Origin: Opitutia bacterium
Lineage (GTDB): Bacteria > Verrucomicrobiota > Verrucomicrobiia > Opitutales > UBA953
Direction of reading: 5' to 3'
Length of the DNA stretch: 31,552 nucleotides
Assembly (NCBI GenBank): GCA_947460445.1
Contig: CANHHS010000003.1
Coordinates: forward strand, 1-31,552
Shown: positions 1-8,158 of the stretch, piece by piece
Layout of the letters: every line of letters starts with the position of its first letter
How positions within the stretch are numbered: the stretch's first letter is position 1
The notes under the pieces: generated by a model
Told to the model about the DNA's origin: nothing
Database searches by the model: none
Seen by the model: the letters and a program-made list of their open reading frames with translations, nothing else
Program-made: the position numbers and the translations under genes

Positions 1-300
1 ATGGAAGCGGTTAAGGCAGGCGCCGGACGCGAATCTGCTCACGAAGCTATCAAAGAGCATGCTGTCGCTGTCGCTCGTGATCTTCGGGAGGCTAAGATTC
101 ACAAAAACGACCTCGTTGACCGTCTTGCGGGAGACGCCCGCTTGAGGCTCAGCCGTGCTTCCATCGAGGCTGTCTTACTGAAGGCGTCTGATTTAACGGG
201 CTCAGCGGGTTCTCAGGTGGACGGCTTTGTGGTAGCGGCAGCGGCCTGGGCCGTCCGTGTGCCTGAATCAGCAGGCGTTAAGCCGGGTCGGATTCTCTAA
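1..300 (+). CDS. purB: Adenylosuccinate lyase, C-terminal end (partial)
   Basis: This is the last 99 codons of a gene that begins before the window, so the ATG at position 1 is taken as internal. The residues read like the C-terminal helical domain of adenylosuccinate lyase: a VKAG..R..AHE.IKEHA helix near residues 5-22, then an ND(L)..RL.GD segment at about 36-46. The family removes fumarate from SAICAR and adenylosuccinate in purine synthesis, in the cytoplasm. The catalytic signature loop lies outside the window, so the call rests on the tail alone. Another member of the fumarase/aspartase superfamily is possible but fits less well. The gene ends with TAA, 65 nt before the phosphofructokinase gene. 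Confidence 0.72.
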   Translation: MEAVKAGAGRESAHEAIKEHAVAVARDLREAKIHKNDLVDRLAGDARLRLSRASIEAVLLKASDLTGSAGSQVDGFVVAAAAWAVRVPESAGVKPGRIL

Positions 301-365
301 CTGTTTTCCGCATTGCCAAGGGGGGGAAGGGTTAACACAACCAACCTTTCACACGTTCCATTCCC

Positions 366-1631
366 ATGTCACTTCAAGGCAATCTCCTCGTCGCTCAAAG
401 CGGCGGTCCCACCCCGGTTATCAACGCTTCCCTCGCAGGCGTCCTCTCTGAGGCTCTTAACCACGAAGACACGATTCCTGAGATCTATGGCGGCCTCAAC
501 GGCATCCATGGCATTCTCAAGGAAGACCTTGTGGACCTCGCCTCCGAGTCGCAATTGACCGTGCGCGCCCTTCGTCACACCCCCGGCGCCGCTCTCGGTA
601 CTTGCCGTTACAAGGTGAAGAAGCAGTCCGACTTCGACCGAATCCTTCAAGTCTTTGAGGCCCATAACATCCGTTACTTCCACTACATCGGTGGCAACGA
701 CTCCCAAGACACCGCGGCTAAGATTGATGCGGCAGCAAAAGAAAAAGGCTATGACCTCCGTGTCATTGGCGTACCCAAGACAATCGATAACGATCTTCCT
801 GTAACCGACCACTGCCCTGGTTATGGTTCGGTCGCTAAGTATATCGCTACCACGGTTCGCGAAATGTCGCTCGATAACGAAGCGATGGGACAAAACGATT
901 TCGTTTCTATCCTTGAAGTGATGGGTCGTAACGCAGGCTGGCTCGCTGCGTCCTCGGTGCTCGCCCGCCGTAAAGATCGTGCGAACAACGACGCTCCGCA
1001 CATCGTCTTGCTGCCTGAAGCTCCTTTCAACGCTGATGCTTTCGTCAATCGCGTTCTCGAAGTTCTTAAGTCCAACGCACATTGCTTCGTGGTTGTTTCC
1101 GAAGGTGTCCAAGACGAAGCCGGAAATTACCTCGGTGTTGATGCCTCGAGCACAGATGCTTTCGGGCACGCTGTTCTCGGTGGCGCCGGCGAATACCTTC
1201 GCACGCTCGTCGAACAGCGCATCGATGGCGTGAAAGCGCGCTCCGCAAAGCTTGGTATCGCTCAACGTGCTGCCTCGCACCTTGCGTCACTCACGGACGT
1301 CGATGAAGCATTCCTTTGTGGTCAAGCTGCTGTGAAAGCAGCCCTTGCCGGCGAGTCTGGCAAGATGGTCGTCCTCGCCCGTATCGAAGGTAAGGATCAT
1401 TACGCCGTAAAGACCGCCCTCGCTCCGCTTGGTGACATTGCCAACGGCGTAAAGGCCTTCCCTGCGAACTGGATTGGGTCCGACCGCATGTCGATTGAGA
1501 TTCCTTTCATCAAGTACGCAGCACCCCTGATTCAGGGTGAAATTGTGCTACCTTTCGATAACGGGCTTCCTCGGTACGCTCAATTGGCTTCGGCGCGCGT
1601 GAAGCGCACCCTCGAGCCTTTTGCGGGCTAA
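366..1631 (+). CDS. pfp: Pyrophosphate-dependent 6-phosphofructokinase
   Basis: The 421-residue protein has the phosphofructokinase fold from its first residues (AQSGGPTPVINAS, 10-22). Two sites indicate the phosphoryl donor. The nucleotide loop reads GGNDS (109-113) and the catalytic loop reads PKTIDND (137-143), with the proton-accepting Asp in TIDND. In ATP enzymes these are usually GGDGS and PGTIDND. Asp and Lys in place of the two glycines are known to favour pyrophosphate, so a reversible PPi-dependent fructose-6-phosphate phosphorylation is expected in cytoplasmic glycolysis and gluconeogenesis. The Asn in GGNDS replaces the more common Asp of PPi enzymes. The ATG at 366 fits the conserved N-terminus and has no Shine-Dalgarno sequence. 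A hairpin terminator follows the stop. Confidence 0.9.
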   Translation: MSLQGNLLVAQSGGPTPVINASLAGVLSEALNHEDTIPEIYGGLNGIHGILKEDLVDLASESQLTVRALRHTPGAALGTCRYKVKKQSDFDRILQVFEAHNIRYFHYIGGNDSQDTAAKIDAAAKEKGYDLRVIGVPKTIDNDLPVTDHCPGYGSVAKYIATTVREMSLDNEAMGQNDFVSILEVMGRNAGWLAASSVLARRKDRANNDAPHIVLLPEAPFNADAFVNRVLEVLKSNAHCFVVVSEGVQDEAGNYLGVDASSTDAFGHAVLGGAGEYLRTLVEQRIDGVKARSAKLGIAQRAASHLASLTDVDEAFLCGQAAVKAALAGESGKMVVLARIEGKDHYAVKTALAPLGDIANGVKAFPANWIGSDRMSIEIPFIKYAAPLIQGEIVLPFDNGLPRYAQLASARVKRTLEPFAG

Positions 1632-1657
1632 TCGCTAGATAGGATACGGGCGGCTTC

Positions 1658-1705
1658 AAAACCATCCCTTTCAAGGCTCTAAATCGCCTTGGAAGGGACG
1701 GTTTT
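1658..1705 (+). terminator. Hairpin terminator after the phosphofructokinase gene
   Basis: Two 20-nt arms (1658-1677 and 1686-1705) pair with 18 Watson-Crick pairs, one G-U pair and one mismatch around the 8-nt loop tctaaatc. The outer arm starts with AAAA and ends with TTTT, so the element could act in both directions. It lies 26 nt after the stop codon and separates this gene from the FecR-domain gene. The T-tract is short (4 T), so termination strength is uncertain. Confidence 0.65.
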
Positions 1706-1755
1706 GGCATTGCAGGCAGTCGGACTGTATAGAAAATATACGCGTCCTACCCCCT

Positions 1756-2994
1756 ATGAGGATTTTGTCGTCTATCCTATTTTTTGTCGGAATCGCCGCC
1801 TCTTCTTTTGGTGCTATTCAAAAGGGGGTTATCGAAGTTGGCGGACTGAAAGGTAAAACAAGTTTACTGAATGCCCAGGGCAAACGCGCACCGATGAGTC
1901 GCGGGATGACATTTAGCGAAGGTTATCGCGTGGAAACATTGGTGGATTCAACGGCCGAGTTACTGCTTTCGAACGGATCGATTATCGCTGTTACCCCTGA
2001 CACGCTCATGGAGGTAAAAACATTTAGCCAAGTTGCTTCACCGCTGATTATCGCTGGAAAGTATAGAGAGCTTGATGCAGAACCAACGCCTTCAGTTGTA
2101 CAAATTGAAGTTTATCGCGGAAAGATTGTTGGCGAAGCGCGAAAACTTAACCCGAGTACTCAATTTACGATTAAAACTCCTGTCGGTGTCGTGCGAGTTC
2201 GCGGCACTACCTTCGGCGTTGATTATGAAGAAAAGCCAAACGGGCTTGGTTCAATGAACGTTGGCTGTGCGAGTGGCTCTGTCTCCGTTACCACGAATAC
2301 AGGCCAATCTGTAAACCTTCAGCCTGGCCAACAGGCGACTGCTGTTGGTGTTCCTGAAACACCTCCTCCAAGCGCAACACCTTCATCGACGGATAATGGC
2401 ACCACGGGCGGCGGCTCGACGACCGATGGGGGTACGACAGGTGGTGGCACCACTGCCGGAGGCACAACGACCGGCGGCGGCACCACAGATGGTGGCACAA
2501 CTACAGGTGGCGGCACAACAACGGGCGGCGGCACCACGGATGGTGGCACGACGACTGGTGGTGGTGCAGCGCCTGTTACTGCGGATCTTCCTGAGACAAC
2601 TTTAACCGTCGCTCCGCTTCCGCCTGCAGCAGCTGCTGGTCTAACAAGTACGCTTGCGGCTGCTTCTAACCCTATCCCTACAACAACCACGACAGGTGGC
2701 GGTACGACAACAGGCGGCGGCACCACAGGTGGTGGTACGACAACAGGCGGCGGTACCACGACGACAACTGGCGGCGGTACCACGACGACTGATGGCGGTA
2801 CAGGTACTACTACAGGCGGCGAATCTGGTGGCACAACTGGTGGCGGTGAAACCGGTGGCACGACAGGTGGCGGTGGCGACACTGGCGGCGGTACTCCCCC
2901 TCCACCCCCTCCCCCTCCGCCTCCTCCCCCTCCCGATATTACGAATGTTATCGAGAAGGAGACTCAGGATTCAGTATCTCCGAGCGGAGGTTAA
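1756..2994 (+). CDS. Secreted FecR-domain protein with Gly/Thr-rich and polyproline tail
   Basis: The 412-residue protein starts with a signal peptide (1-19, hydrophobic core LSSILFFVGIAAS, likely cleavage before Ala20 or Ile21). Residues about 55-195 form a FecR-type domain: TAELLLSNGSIIAVTPDT is followed by FTIKTPVGVVRVRGTTFGV and a GSVSV..NTG..V.L.PGQ ending. From about 212 to 380 the chain is almost only Gly and Thr, built from TTGGG and TTDGG units and interrupted once by an Ala/Pro/Leu-rich stretch. It ends with 13 consecutive prolines (381-393) and a 19-residue tail. FecR domains bind or sense partners in the periplasm. No TonB-dependent transducer or sigma factor adjoins this gene, so a structural or surface role is as likely as signalling. 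No Shine-Dalgarno sequence precedes the ATG. Confidence 0.75.
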   Translation: MRILSSILFFVGIAASSFGAIQKGVIEVGGLKGKTSLLNAQGKRAPMSRGMTFSEGYRVETLVDSTAELLLSNGSIIAVTPDTLMEVKTFSQVASPLIIAGKYRELDAEPTPSVVQIEVYRGKIVGEARKLNPSTQFTIKTPVGVVRVRGTTFGVDYEEKPNGLGSMNVGCASGSVSVTTNTGQSVNLQPGQQATAVGVPETPPPSATPSSTDNGTTGGGSTTDGGTTGGGTTAGGTTTGGGTTDGGTTTGGGTTTGGGTTDGGTTTGGGAAPVTADLPETTLTVAPLPPAAAAGLTSTLAAASNPIPTTTTTGGGTTTGGGTTGGGTTTGGGTTTTTGGGTTTTDGGTGTTTGGESGGTTGGGETGGTTGGGGDTGGGTPPPPPPPPPPPPPDITNVIEKETQDSVSPSGG

Positions 2995-3011
2995 TAAGTA
3001 GGCTTTTGGTT

Positions 3012-3027
3012 AAGCCCGCTTGGGCTT
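3012..3027 (+). terminator. Weak hairpin between the FecR-domain gene and tmk
   Basis: A 6-bp stem AAGCCC/GGGCTT with a GCTT loop lies 18 nt after the FecR-domain stop. There is no clear T-tract after it, so it may be a weak terminator or an mRNA 3'-end stabiliser. Confidence 0.28.
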
Positions 3028-3060
3028 GCTCTCTGTGCTGACTTCTTAGGCAATAGACGG

Positions 3061-3714
3061 GTGTCTTGGCCATCCTCCATCCGTGGTTCGCTGATCACCT
3101 TTGAAGGTGGCGAGGGAGCGGGTAAGTCGACGCAGATACGCAAGCTTTGTGAGCGCTTGGTCTCGGAGGGCAAGTTGCCTGATGCTGATGTCGTGCGTGT
3201 GCGCGAGCCAGGCGGCACATCGATGGGCGAGGGGATTCGCGAGCTCCTAAAACGTCGCGATGCCACAATTTCTTCCGAAGCAGAGGCATTGCTCTTTGCC
3301 GCCTGCCGGGCACAACTCATCGCCGAAGTTATCATGCCCGCCTTAAAGGCAGGTAAAGTTGTGGTCTGCGATCGTTTTGCCGATTCCACTGTCGCTTACC
3401 AACAAGGTGGTCGCGGATTACCTAGGGAGTCCGTGCGCGCGGTGAATGAACTTGCCTGCCAAGGCGTCACACCTCGCCTGACCTTCCTTTTAGACCTTCC
3501 GGCAGAAGCGGGTTTAGCTCGTGCGTCAACGCGTGATGGCGGAAGTCCAGATCGACTGGAAGCCCTCGATTTAGCTTTTCATCAACGCGTACGTGCAGCC
3601 TATCAGCTTCTCGCGACTGCGGAACCCACACGATTCTTAGTGCTCAATGCGGCACTTTCACCGGACACGCTTGCGGAGTCCATTTGGTATGAAGTCACCC
3701 GTCGCTTCAGTTGA
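3061..3714 (+). CDS. tmk: Thymidylate kinase
   Basis: The 217-residue protein phosphorylates dTMP to dTDP with ATP in dTTP synthesis, in the cytoplasm. Visible motifs are the P-loop GGEGAGKST (16-24), the dTMP-binding REPGG (48-52), the DRF motif (104-106) followed by DSTVAYQQGGRGL, and a lid region with DGGSPDRLE near residue 160. The length matches the family. GTG at 3061 is the only start that keeps the usual short lead before SLITFEGGEG. The gene overlaps the downstream holB by 26 nt, and the tmk-holB pair is common in bacteria. Confidence 0.93.
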   Translation: MSWPSSIRGSLITFEGGEGAGKSTQIRKLCERLVSEGKLPDADVVRVREPGGTSMGEGIRELLKRRDATISSEAEALLFAACRAQLIAEVIMPALKAGKVVVCDRFADSTVAYQQGGRGLPRESVRAVNELACQGVTPRLTFLLDLPAEAGLARASTRDGGSPDRLEALDLAFHQRVRAAYQLLATAEPTRFLVLNAALSPDTLAESIWYEVTRRFS

Positions 3715-4618
3715 TTTGCGAGCTCGCACTACCGAGGCTCTCGTCCGGGCGGCACGTGAGAATCGCTTGCCGCACTCTATCATGCTTCATGGGCATGATT
3801 TGCTAACCCTTCGGCAGACGGCATTCGAAGTGGCTGGGCTTCAGTTGGGCGTAAAAGATGTTACCGGTCATATTGATTTTCGAGAACTACGACCTTCGGG
3901 CAGAATGCGATTCATCCGCTTGGATGATGTCTTGGATGCGGTTCGCTTCGCCAATCACTCGTCACACTCAGGCCGGAAGGCGATTGTCGTGCATGAGGTT
4001 GACCGGATGAATGATGAATCAGCTAATGCTTTTCTGAAAACTTTAGAAGAGCCTATGCCTGGAACAGGTATCATTCTTTATACGACCAGTCCGTACCGAA
4101 TTTTGCCGACAATTATTAGTCGCTGTATGCGTTTTAATATCGGGGGAAGGCTGTTGGCTCTCAGTGAGCCAAGTTGGCGAACATGGTTAGAAGATTTCCA
4201 AAAGCTTTTAGAGTCGGTTAGTTCACCAACAAGACCCCCGCTTTCTATTGTCGTCGCTTACGGATTATTGGCGAGATTTGAGACAGCACACCGGACACTC
4301 GTCGAACGTACACTTGAAAAAGATCCTGTTCCCGAATTTGCGGATATCGAAGATCGGGATGAACGTGAAGATTTGCAGTCAGCACACTCGAGCCGAATCG
4401 AACGTGCCGTGCGCACGGAGATGCTTGCAGAGATGGAGGATGCCTTGCGGGTGTTTGCTAGGGCCAAAGACGGTCGATCGCGCCCTGTCGCCGAGGCTCT
4501 TTTGGCCATCGAGGACGCCTATTTCAGGGCTCATCGACTCAATGTCCCTCCTCTCTTAGCCATCGAGAGTGCCATGCTCCAGTTGCTCCGCGCCATGGCA
4601 CGTTCTGCACAGACATAA
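3689..4618 (+). CDS. holB: DNA polymerase III delta' subunit
   Basis: The clamp-loader subunit delta' is recognised by the AAA+ core KAIVVHEVDRMNDESANAFL (97-116) followed by KTLEEP and by the SRC motif in ILPTIISRCMRF (138-149). The P-loop position reads HGHDLLTL (34-41) and cannot bind ATP, as expected for delta'. The zinc-binding cysteines of classical DnaX/delta' proteins are not evident. I chose the ATG at 3689, giving 309 residues, because MKSPVASVDLRART matches the usual short N-terminus. An in-frame start at 3647 would add 14 residues deep inside tmk. The C-terminal half is poorly conserved. The protein acts in the replisome, loading the beta clamp together with delta and tau/gamma. 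Confidence 0.85.
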   Translation: MKSPVASVDLRARTTEALVRAARENRLPHSIMLHGHDLLTLRQTAFEVAGLQLGVKDVTGHIDFRELRPSGRMRFIRLDDVLDAVRFANHSSHSGRKAIVVHEVDRMNDESANAFLKTLEEPMPGTGIILYTTSPYRILPTIISRCMRFNIGGRLLALSEPSWRTWLEDFQKLLESVSSPTRPPLSIVVAYGLLARFETAHRTLVERTLEKDPVPEFADIEDRDEREDLQSAHSSRIERAVRTEMLAEMEDALRVFARAKDGRSRPVAEALLAIEDAYFRAHRLNVPPLLAIESAMLQLLRAMARSAQT

Positions 4619-4653
4619 ATCGCCCTTAGGTTCGCTTTCATTATACCTCCTTT

Positions 4654-6681
4654 ATGCGCACTCTTTTATTCCTTTGGTTTCCTCTGTGGCTTTGTGCGCA
4701 AGAGAGTCAGAAGCAGCGTCCCGAAGTCACTCAAGCGATTGCGAAGATGGCGGATACGATTGTGCGTATCGAAGTTATTTCAGAAGAGGGCGAGGACGGT
4801 CGCATGCGTCGCGATCATGCGGTCGGCTCGGGATCGATTATTGATGCACAAGGAAATGTCTTAACCAATTACCACGTTGCTGGTCGCGGTGCGACGTTCC
4901 TCTGTCGCTTAGCTAATCGCGAAGAAATCCCTGCGACGTTGGTGGGCGCAGATGCGATGACAGACTTAGCTGTCATTCGCCTTGATCTTAGTCGGCGTCG
5001 ATCCAAGGAGCCTCTACCTGTCGCTGAATTTGGGGACTCTTCGTTAGTCTCCGCGGGAGATACGGTTTTGTCGATGGGTTGTCCTGCAGGGTTAAATCAA
5101 TCTGTGACACTGGGTATTGTTGCTAACAATCAAATGGTCATGACCCGTTTTGTGGGCGATATGGACTTAGATGGCGAATCTGTCGGTGAGTTGGTTCGGT
5201 GGATTGGTCACGACGCGATTATTTTTGGTGGTAATTCGGGTGGGCCGTTGGTGAATGCCTTCGGGAAAATTGTTGGCGTGAACGAAATAGGCGTGGGTAG
5301 CCTTGGGGGTGCAATCCCTGCGAACACCGCCCGTGCCGTTGCCGCTGAACTGATCCGTCATGGGAAAATTAGCCGTAGTTGGACAGGCATAGAGGCCCGA
5401 TCCCTGCTACGCAGCCAAGCTGATAAGCACGGTGTGCTTGTGGGTGGCGTTTTAGCTAACTCACCTGCTGAACGTGCCGGGATTAAAGCCGGCGATGTGA
5501 TTACGGCCTTTGATGGAACATCCGTCCATGCAGATTGTGCAGAACAGATGCCAGATTTTCACCGTGCTGAATGTGGTTTGGTGATTGGTAAAGAGATAGA
5601 CGTAACATTGTTACGTAACAACCAGCCCGTTGTTGTTCGACTCACCCCTGTAGAGCGTGAAGCTCGGGTTGCACGAGAAGTCGCGCTTTCAACATGGGGA
5701 GCGACGTTCCGTGATCTAACAACCGTCTCAGCATTGGTGAACCATCGCCAAGACCGCAAAGGTGTGCTGGTGCATTCACGCAGAGAGGGCGGGCCGCTGG
5801 CTGCGGCTAAGCCTGAGATTAATGAGCGCGATTTAATTGTATCTGTTGCGGGCCACCCCGTCGCTAATTTTGCCGAGTTGCGCGCGCGCACGCTCGAGGC
5901 GACGAAAGGGTCTGCCGACCCTGTTCCTGTTTTAATTGGGGTGCGCCGGGGTGAGGCGGAAATACTTTCTGTTGCCCGTCTTGGTCCAGAACCTGAGCCG
6001 ACGACGGTGCCACGCGTGCCAAAGGCGTGGGCAGGTTTAGCCACGCAAGTGCTCACCCCAGAACTCGCTAAAGCCTTAGATTTAACTGTGCGTTCGGGTG
6101 TGCGGGTTACTCAAGTCCTACCGAGTTCGGGTGCGGCCGAAGCCGGTATCCTGATGGGTGACATTTTACTGAAGCTCGACGGTAAGGTGATCACATCCCG
6201 TCGCCAAGAGGATGCAGATAGTTTTGGCACTATTCTTCGTGAGTATCCTGTCGATGCGACCGTGGAACTAGACTTGTTGCGCGAGGGTAAGCCTTTGACG
6301 GTCAAGATGGCCTTGCGGGAGCGTCCTGCACCCGCACCCGAGTTGCCTTCCGTCCGTGATATCCGCTTAGGATTCACTGCACGTTCCTTGGGTTTTGATG
6401 ACCGAGTCGATCGTGGTTTGCGCGAAAGTGCCCAAGGCGCCGTGGTCACAAAAGTTGAGCGTTCAAGCTGGGCTGATTTGGCTGGTTTGCGCATTTCGGA
6501 TATTCTTGTTTCGGTTAATTCTCAGCCCATCACAGATAACGTTTCTTTACGTAAAGCGCTGGACACCCTTTTTAAAGAACGCCCGCAGCATGTCGTCTTC
6601 CAGATTGAGCGCGGAATTACCGGAACCTTCTTGGAGTTCGAACCGAATTGGGATGTTCTCGAGGAAAGTTCCTTAAAATAA
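4654..6681 (+). CDS. Secreted HtrA/Deg-type serine protease with several PDZ domains
   Basis: The 675-residue protein has a short signal peptide (cleavage likely after Ala15), so it acts beyond the inner membrane. The trypsin-like domain (about 25-240) keeps the triad: His74 in LTNYHVAG, Asp104 in AMTDLAVIRL and Ser195 in GGNSGGPLVN. A PDZ domain follows at about 243-335 (GVLANSPAERAGIKAGDVI). Three further PDZ-like units follow, at about 340-430, 450-560 (SSGAAEAGILMGDILLKLDG) and 580-665 (SSWADLAGLRISDILVSVN). Most DegP/DegQ proteins have two PDZ domains and about 450-500 residues, so this one is enlarged. The likely role is quality control or regulated proteolysis in the periplasm. The next gene, 4 nt away, encodes an inactive relative, so the two probably work together. 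Confidence 0.88.
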   Translation: MRTLLFLWFPLWLCAQESQKQRPEVTQAIAKMADTIVRIEVISEEGEDGRMRRDHAVGSGSIIDAQGNVLTNYHVAGRGATFLCRLANREEIPATLVGADAMTDLAVIRLDLSRRRSKEPLPVAEFGDSSLVSAGDTVLSMGCPAGLNQSVTLGIVANNQMVMTRFVGDMDLDGESVGELVRWIGHDAIIFGGNSGGPLVNAFGKIVGVNEIGVGSLGGAIPANTARAVAAELIRHGKISRSWTGIEARSLLRSQADKHGVLVGGVLANSPAERAGIKAGDVITAFDGTSVHADCAEQMPDFHRAECGLVIGKEIDVTLLRNNQPVVVRLTPVEREARVAREVALSTWGATFRDLTTVSALVNHRQDRKGVLVHSRREGGPLAAAKPEINERDLIVSVAGHPVANFAELRARTLEATKGSADPVPVLIGVRRGEAEILSVARLGPEPEPTTVPRVPKAWAGLATQVLTPELAKALDLTVRSGVRVTQVLPSSGAAEAGILMGDILLKLDGKVITSRRQEDADSFGTILREYPVDATVELDLLREGKPLTVKMALRERPAPAPELPSVRDIRLGFTARSLGFDDRVDRGLRESAQGAVVTKVERSSWADLAGLRISDILVSVNSQPITDNVSLRKALDTLFKERPQHVVFQIERGITGTFLEFEPNWDVLEESSLK

Positions 6682-6685
6682 CTTT

Positions 6686-7486
6686 ATGTACAACCGATTA
6701 TTCATGCGTCTGCTTACGCTTCTTTGTCTAACGTCTGCTTTAGCAGCCGCTCCAGGCGACACACCCGCAGAAGTCACTGCCCGCAAGCTTCATCAGGCTT
6801 TGGCAGATGCCGTTGTTACAATCCGCGCTACGGTTACGATAACCGTTACGCCTGGCGATCAACCTGCGCAGACTCAGGACCGAACCTTTGAGCAGCTTGG
6901 TACGGTAGTTTCGTCGGACGGCCGCGTGCTACTCGCTGCTTCGTCAATTGATCCAGCGGCTATGATGAATGGACGAACCGTTAATACACAAGCTGGCCCG
7001 GTAAAGCTTTCGGCAGTCTCTGAAGTAAAAGAAGCCTTCATCGTTTTAGCGGACGGCACAGAGATTCCTGCTAAAGTTATCTTGAAAGATAAGGACCTTA
7101 ATCTTGCGTTGATTGCGCCCATAACACCTGTTGCCGAGAAGTTTGTATGTGTAGATACAACAGTCTCCGATACCGTTGTGCCAGTCGACGAAGTCGTTGT
7201 TTTGGGGCGCATGGATAAGTCGTTTGATCGTTGTGCTAAAGTTGAAGTCGACAGCGTGGCTGCCGTTCTCACGAAGCCTCGGTCGTTTATATCTATTCAC
7301 ATCCCTGTCACAGGTTGTCCTGTTTTTAGTGTTAACGGGAAGTTTGTGGGTATGACTTCGGGCAAACAGACGACAGGGGACGACGGTGATAGCGAGGGCA
7401 TGGTCCCTGTGGTTATCCCTGCAGAAACACTTCGTAAGTTTTTGACGCCAGCAGTGGCTAAGCCTGCGCCAACGCCGACGAAGTGA
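6686..7486 (+). CDS. HtrA-like pseudoprotease (triad substituted)
   Basis: The 266-residue protein has a signal peptide (to about Ala22; the start may instead be Met7 at 6704). It follows the upstream protease through a trypsin-like core: GTVVSSDGRVLLAASS matches the His strand, DLNLALIAP the Asp strand, and VTGCPVFSVNGKFVGM the Ser loop. In this alignment the His is Ser86, the Asp is Asn139 and the Ser is Thr209, and the GNSGG oxyanion loop reads PVTGC. There is no PDZ domain, and the tail is Pro/Thr-rich. Catalysis is therefore not expected. A role as a substrate-binding or regulatory partner of the adjacent protease is inferred from the 4-nt spacing. The mature part contains three cysteines (155, 183, 211). 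Confidence 0.72.
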   Translation: MYNRLFMRLLTLLCLTSALAAAPGDTPAEVTARKLHQALADAVVTIRATVTITVTPGDQPAQTQDRTFEQLGTVVSSDGRVLLAASSIDPAAMMNGRTVNTQAGPVKLSAVSEVKEAFIVLADGTEIPAKVILKDKDLNLALIAPITPVAEKFVCVDTTVSDTVVPVDEVVVLGRMDKSFDRCAKVEVDSVAAVLTKPRSFISIHIPVTGCPVFSVNGKFVGMTSGKQTTGDDGDSEGMVPVVIPAETLRKFLTPAVAKPAPTPTK

Positions 7487-7510
7487 TTCGTATTTATCTA
7501 TTTTCTCGCA

Positions 7511-7530
7511 ACCGAGGCATAGACCTCGGT
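7511..7530 (+). terminator. Hairpin between the pseudoprotease gene and the sigma factor gene
   Basis: A perfect 7-bp stem ACCGAGG/CCTCGGT with loop CATAGA lies 24 nt after the pseudoprotease stop and 13 nt before the sigma factor ATG. No T-tract follows. It could be a weak terminator of the protease pair or a structure affecting sigma factor translation. Confidence 0.33.
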
Positions 7531-7543
7531 GTTGTATAGGCAC

Positions 7544-8113
7544 ATGGACGTTCCTGAGTCGGATCCTGATGCAGACGACCGCCGTTTAATGCTTTTAGTT
7601 GCGGCGGGCGATGGCGATGCATTGCGGATGATTGTGGAGCGGCATCACGGCCGGCTGGTGGGGTTTCTGACGTCTCAGTTGGGCGCGCAGGCCGTGGCCG
7701 AAGAGTTGGCTTTAGAAGTCTTTGTCAGGCTTCACCGCGCTGCCCCGCGCTGGCGCCCTGAGGCCAAACTCAGTACATTCCTTTTTCACATCGCCCATAA
7801 CTTGATGCTCAATGAGCATCGTCGACGGGCTCGGAAGCCAACGAGCCCGATGGAGTCGGCCCCAGAGCCTGGAGATGACACCCATGCCTCCAATCGAGCG
7901 GTTGCTGACATTCAGGAGGCCTTTCTGAAGGCAGTTGAGGCTTTGCCTGAAGAACAGCGCGCTGCCATCCTCTTGCTCGTCCAACAAGACCTCTCCTATG
8001 AGGAAATTGGCAAGGTTATGAAGGTGTCAGTTCCTTCTGTGAAGACTTGGGTGCACCGAGCGCGCCTACAGCTACGTAAAACGATGGGGGATGAATTCCG
8101 CATACTTTCATGA
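7544..8113 (+). CDS. ECF-type RNA polymerase sigma factor
   Basis: The 189-residue protein has the two ECF sigma domains. Region 2 (about 15-98) contains VERHHGRLVGFL, a degenerate AEELALEVFVRLHR helix and LSTFLFHIAHNLMLNEHRRRAR. Region 4 (about 125-180) contains LPEEQRAAILLLVQQDLSYEEI and a helix-turn-helix VSVPSVKTWVHRARLQLR. The linker carries Pro/Glu-rich sequence. I chose ATG 7544; a GTG at 7529 in the same frame lies inside a hairpin. It directs RNA polymerase to promoters that cannot be identified from this window. No zinc-finger (ZAS) anti-sigma gene adjoins it. The small membrane protein encoded 45 nt downstream takes the usual place of one. Confidence 0.9.
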   Translation: MDVPESDPDADDRRLMLLVAAGDGDALRMIVERHHGRLVGFLTSQLGAQAVAEELALEVFVRLHRAAPRWRPEAKLSTFLFHIAHNLMLNEHRRRARKPTSPMESAPEPGDDTHASNRAVADIQEAFLKAVEALPEEQRAAILLLVQQDLSYEEIGKVMKVSVPSVKTWVHRARLQLRKTMGDEFRILS

Positions 8114-8158
8114 AACTTGATCCTCATTGCGGGGTTTTATCCTAGAAGCCGTTTACCG

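Noticed and set aside
369..1280. Minus-strand open frame of 303 codons opposite the phosphofructokinase gene
   Set aside because: It lies fully antisense to a gene with clear catalytic motifs, its product resembles no family, and it follows the codon bias of the sense gene.
1658..1705. Long inverted repeat considered as a mobile-element end or MITE
   Set aside because: It stands alone directly after a stop codon, with no transposase and no visible target duplication. A terminator explains it better.
2395..2880. Tandem short repeats considered as a CRISPR array
   Set aside because: Units of about 9-15 nt with no unique spacers lie within an intact reading frame. They encode a Gly/Thr-rich protein tail.
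2319..2882. Minus-strand frame rich in Pro and Val opposite the FecR-domain gene tail
   Set aside because: It is the complement of the Gly/Thr repeat. Simple codon repeats keep several frames open.
6686..7486. Protease paralogue considered as a decaying pseudogene
   Set aside because: The frame is intact over 266 codons with a signal peptide and tight spacing to the upstream gene. A conserved non-catalytic protein is more likely.
7529..7543. GTG start for the ECF sigma factor
   Set aside because: It is buried in the 3' arm of a hairpin and adds five residues not expected for the family. ATG 7544 is more likely.
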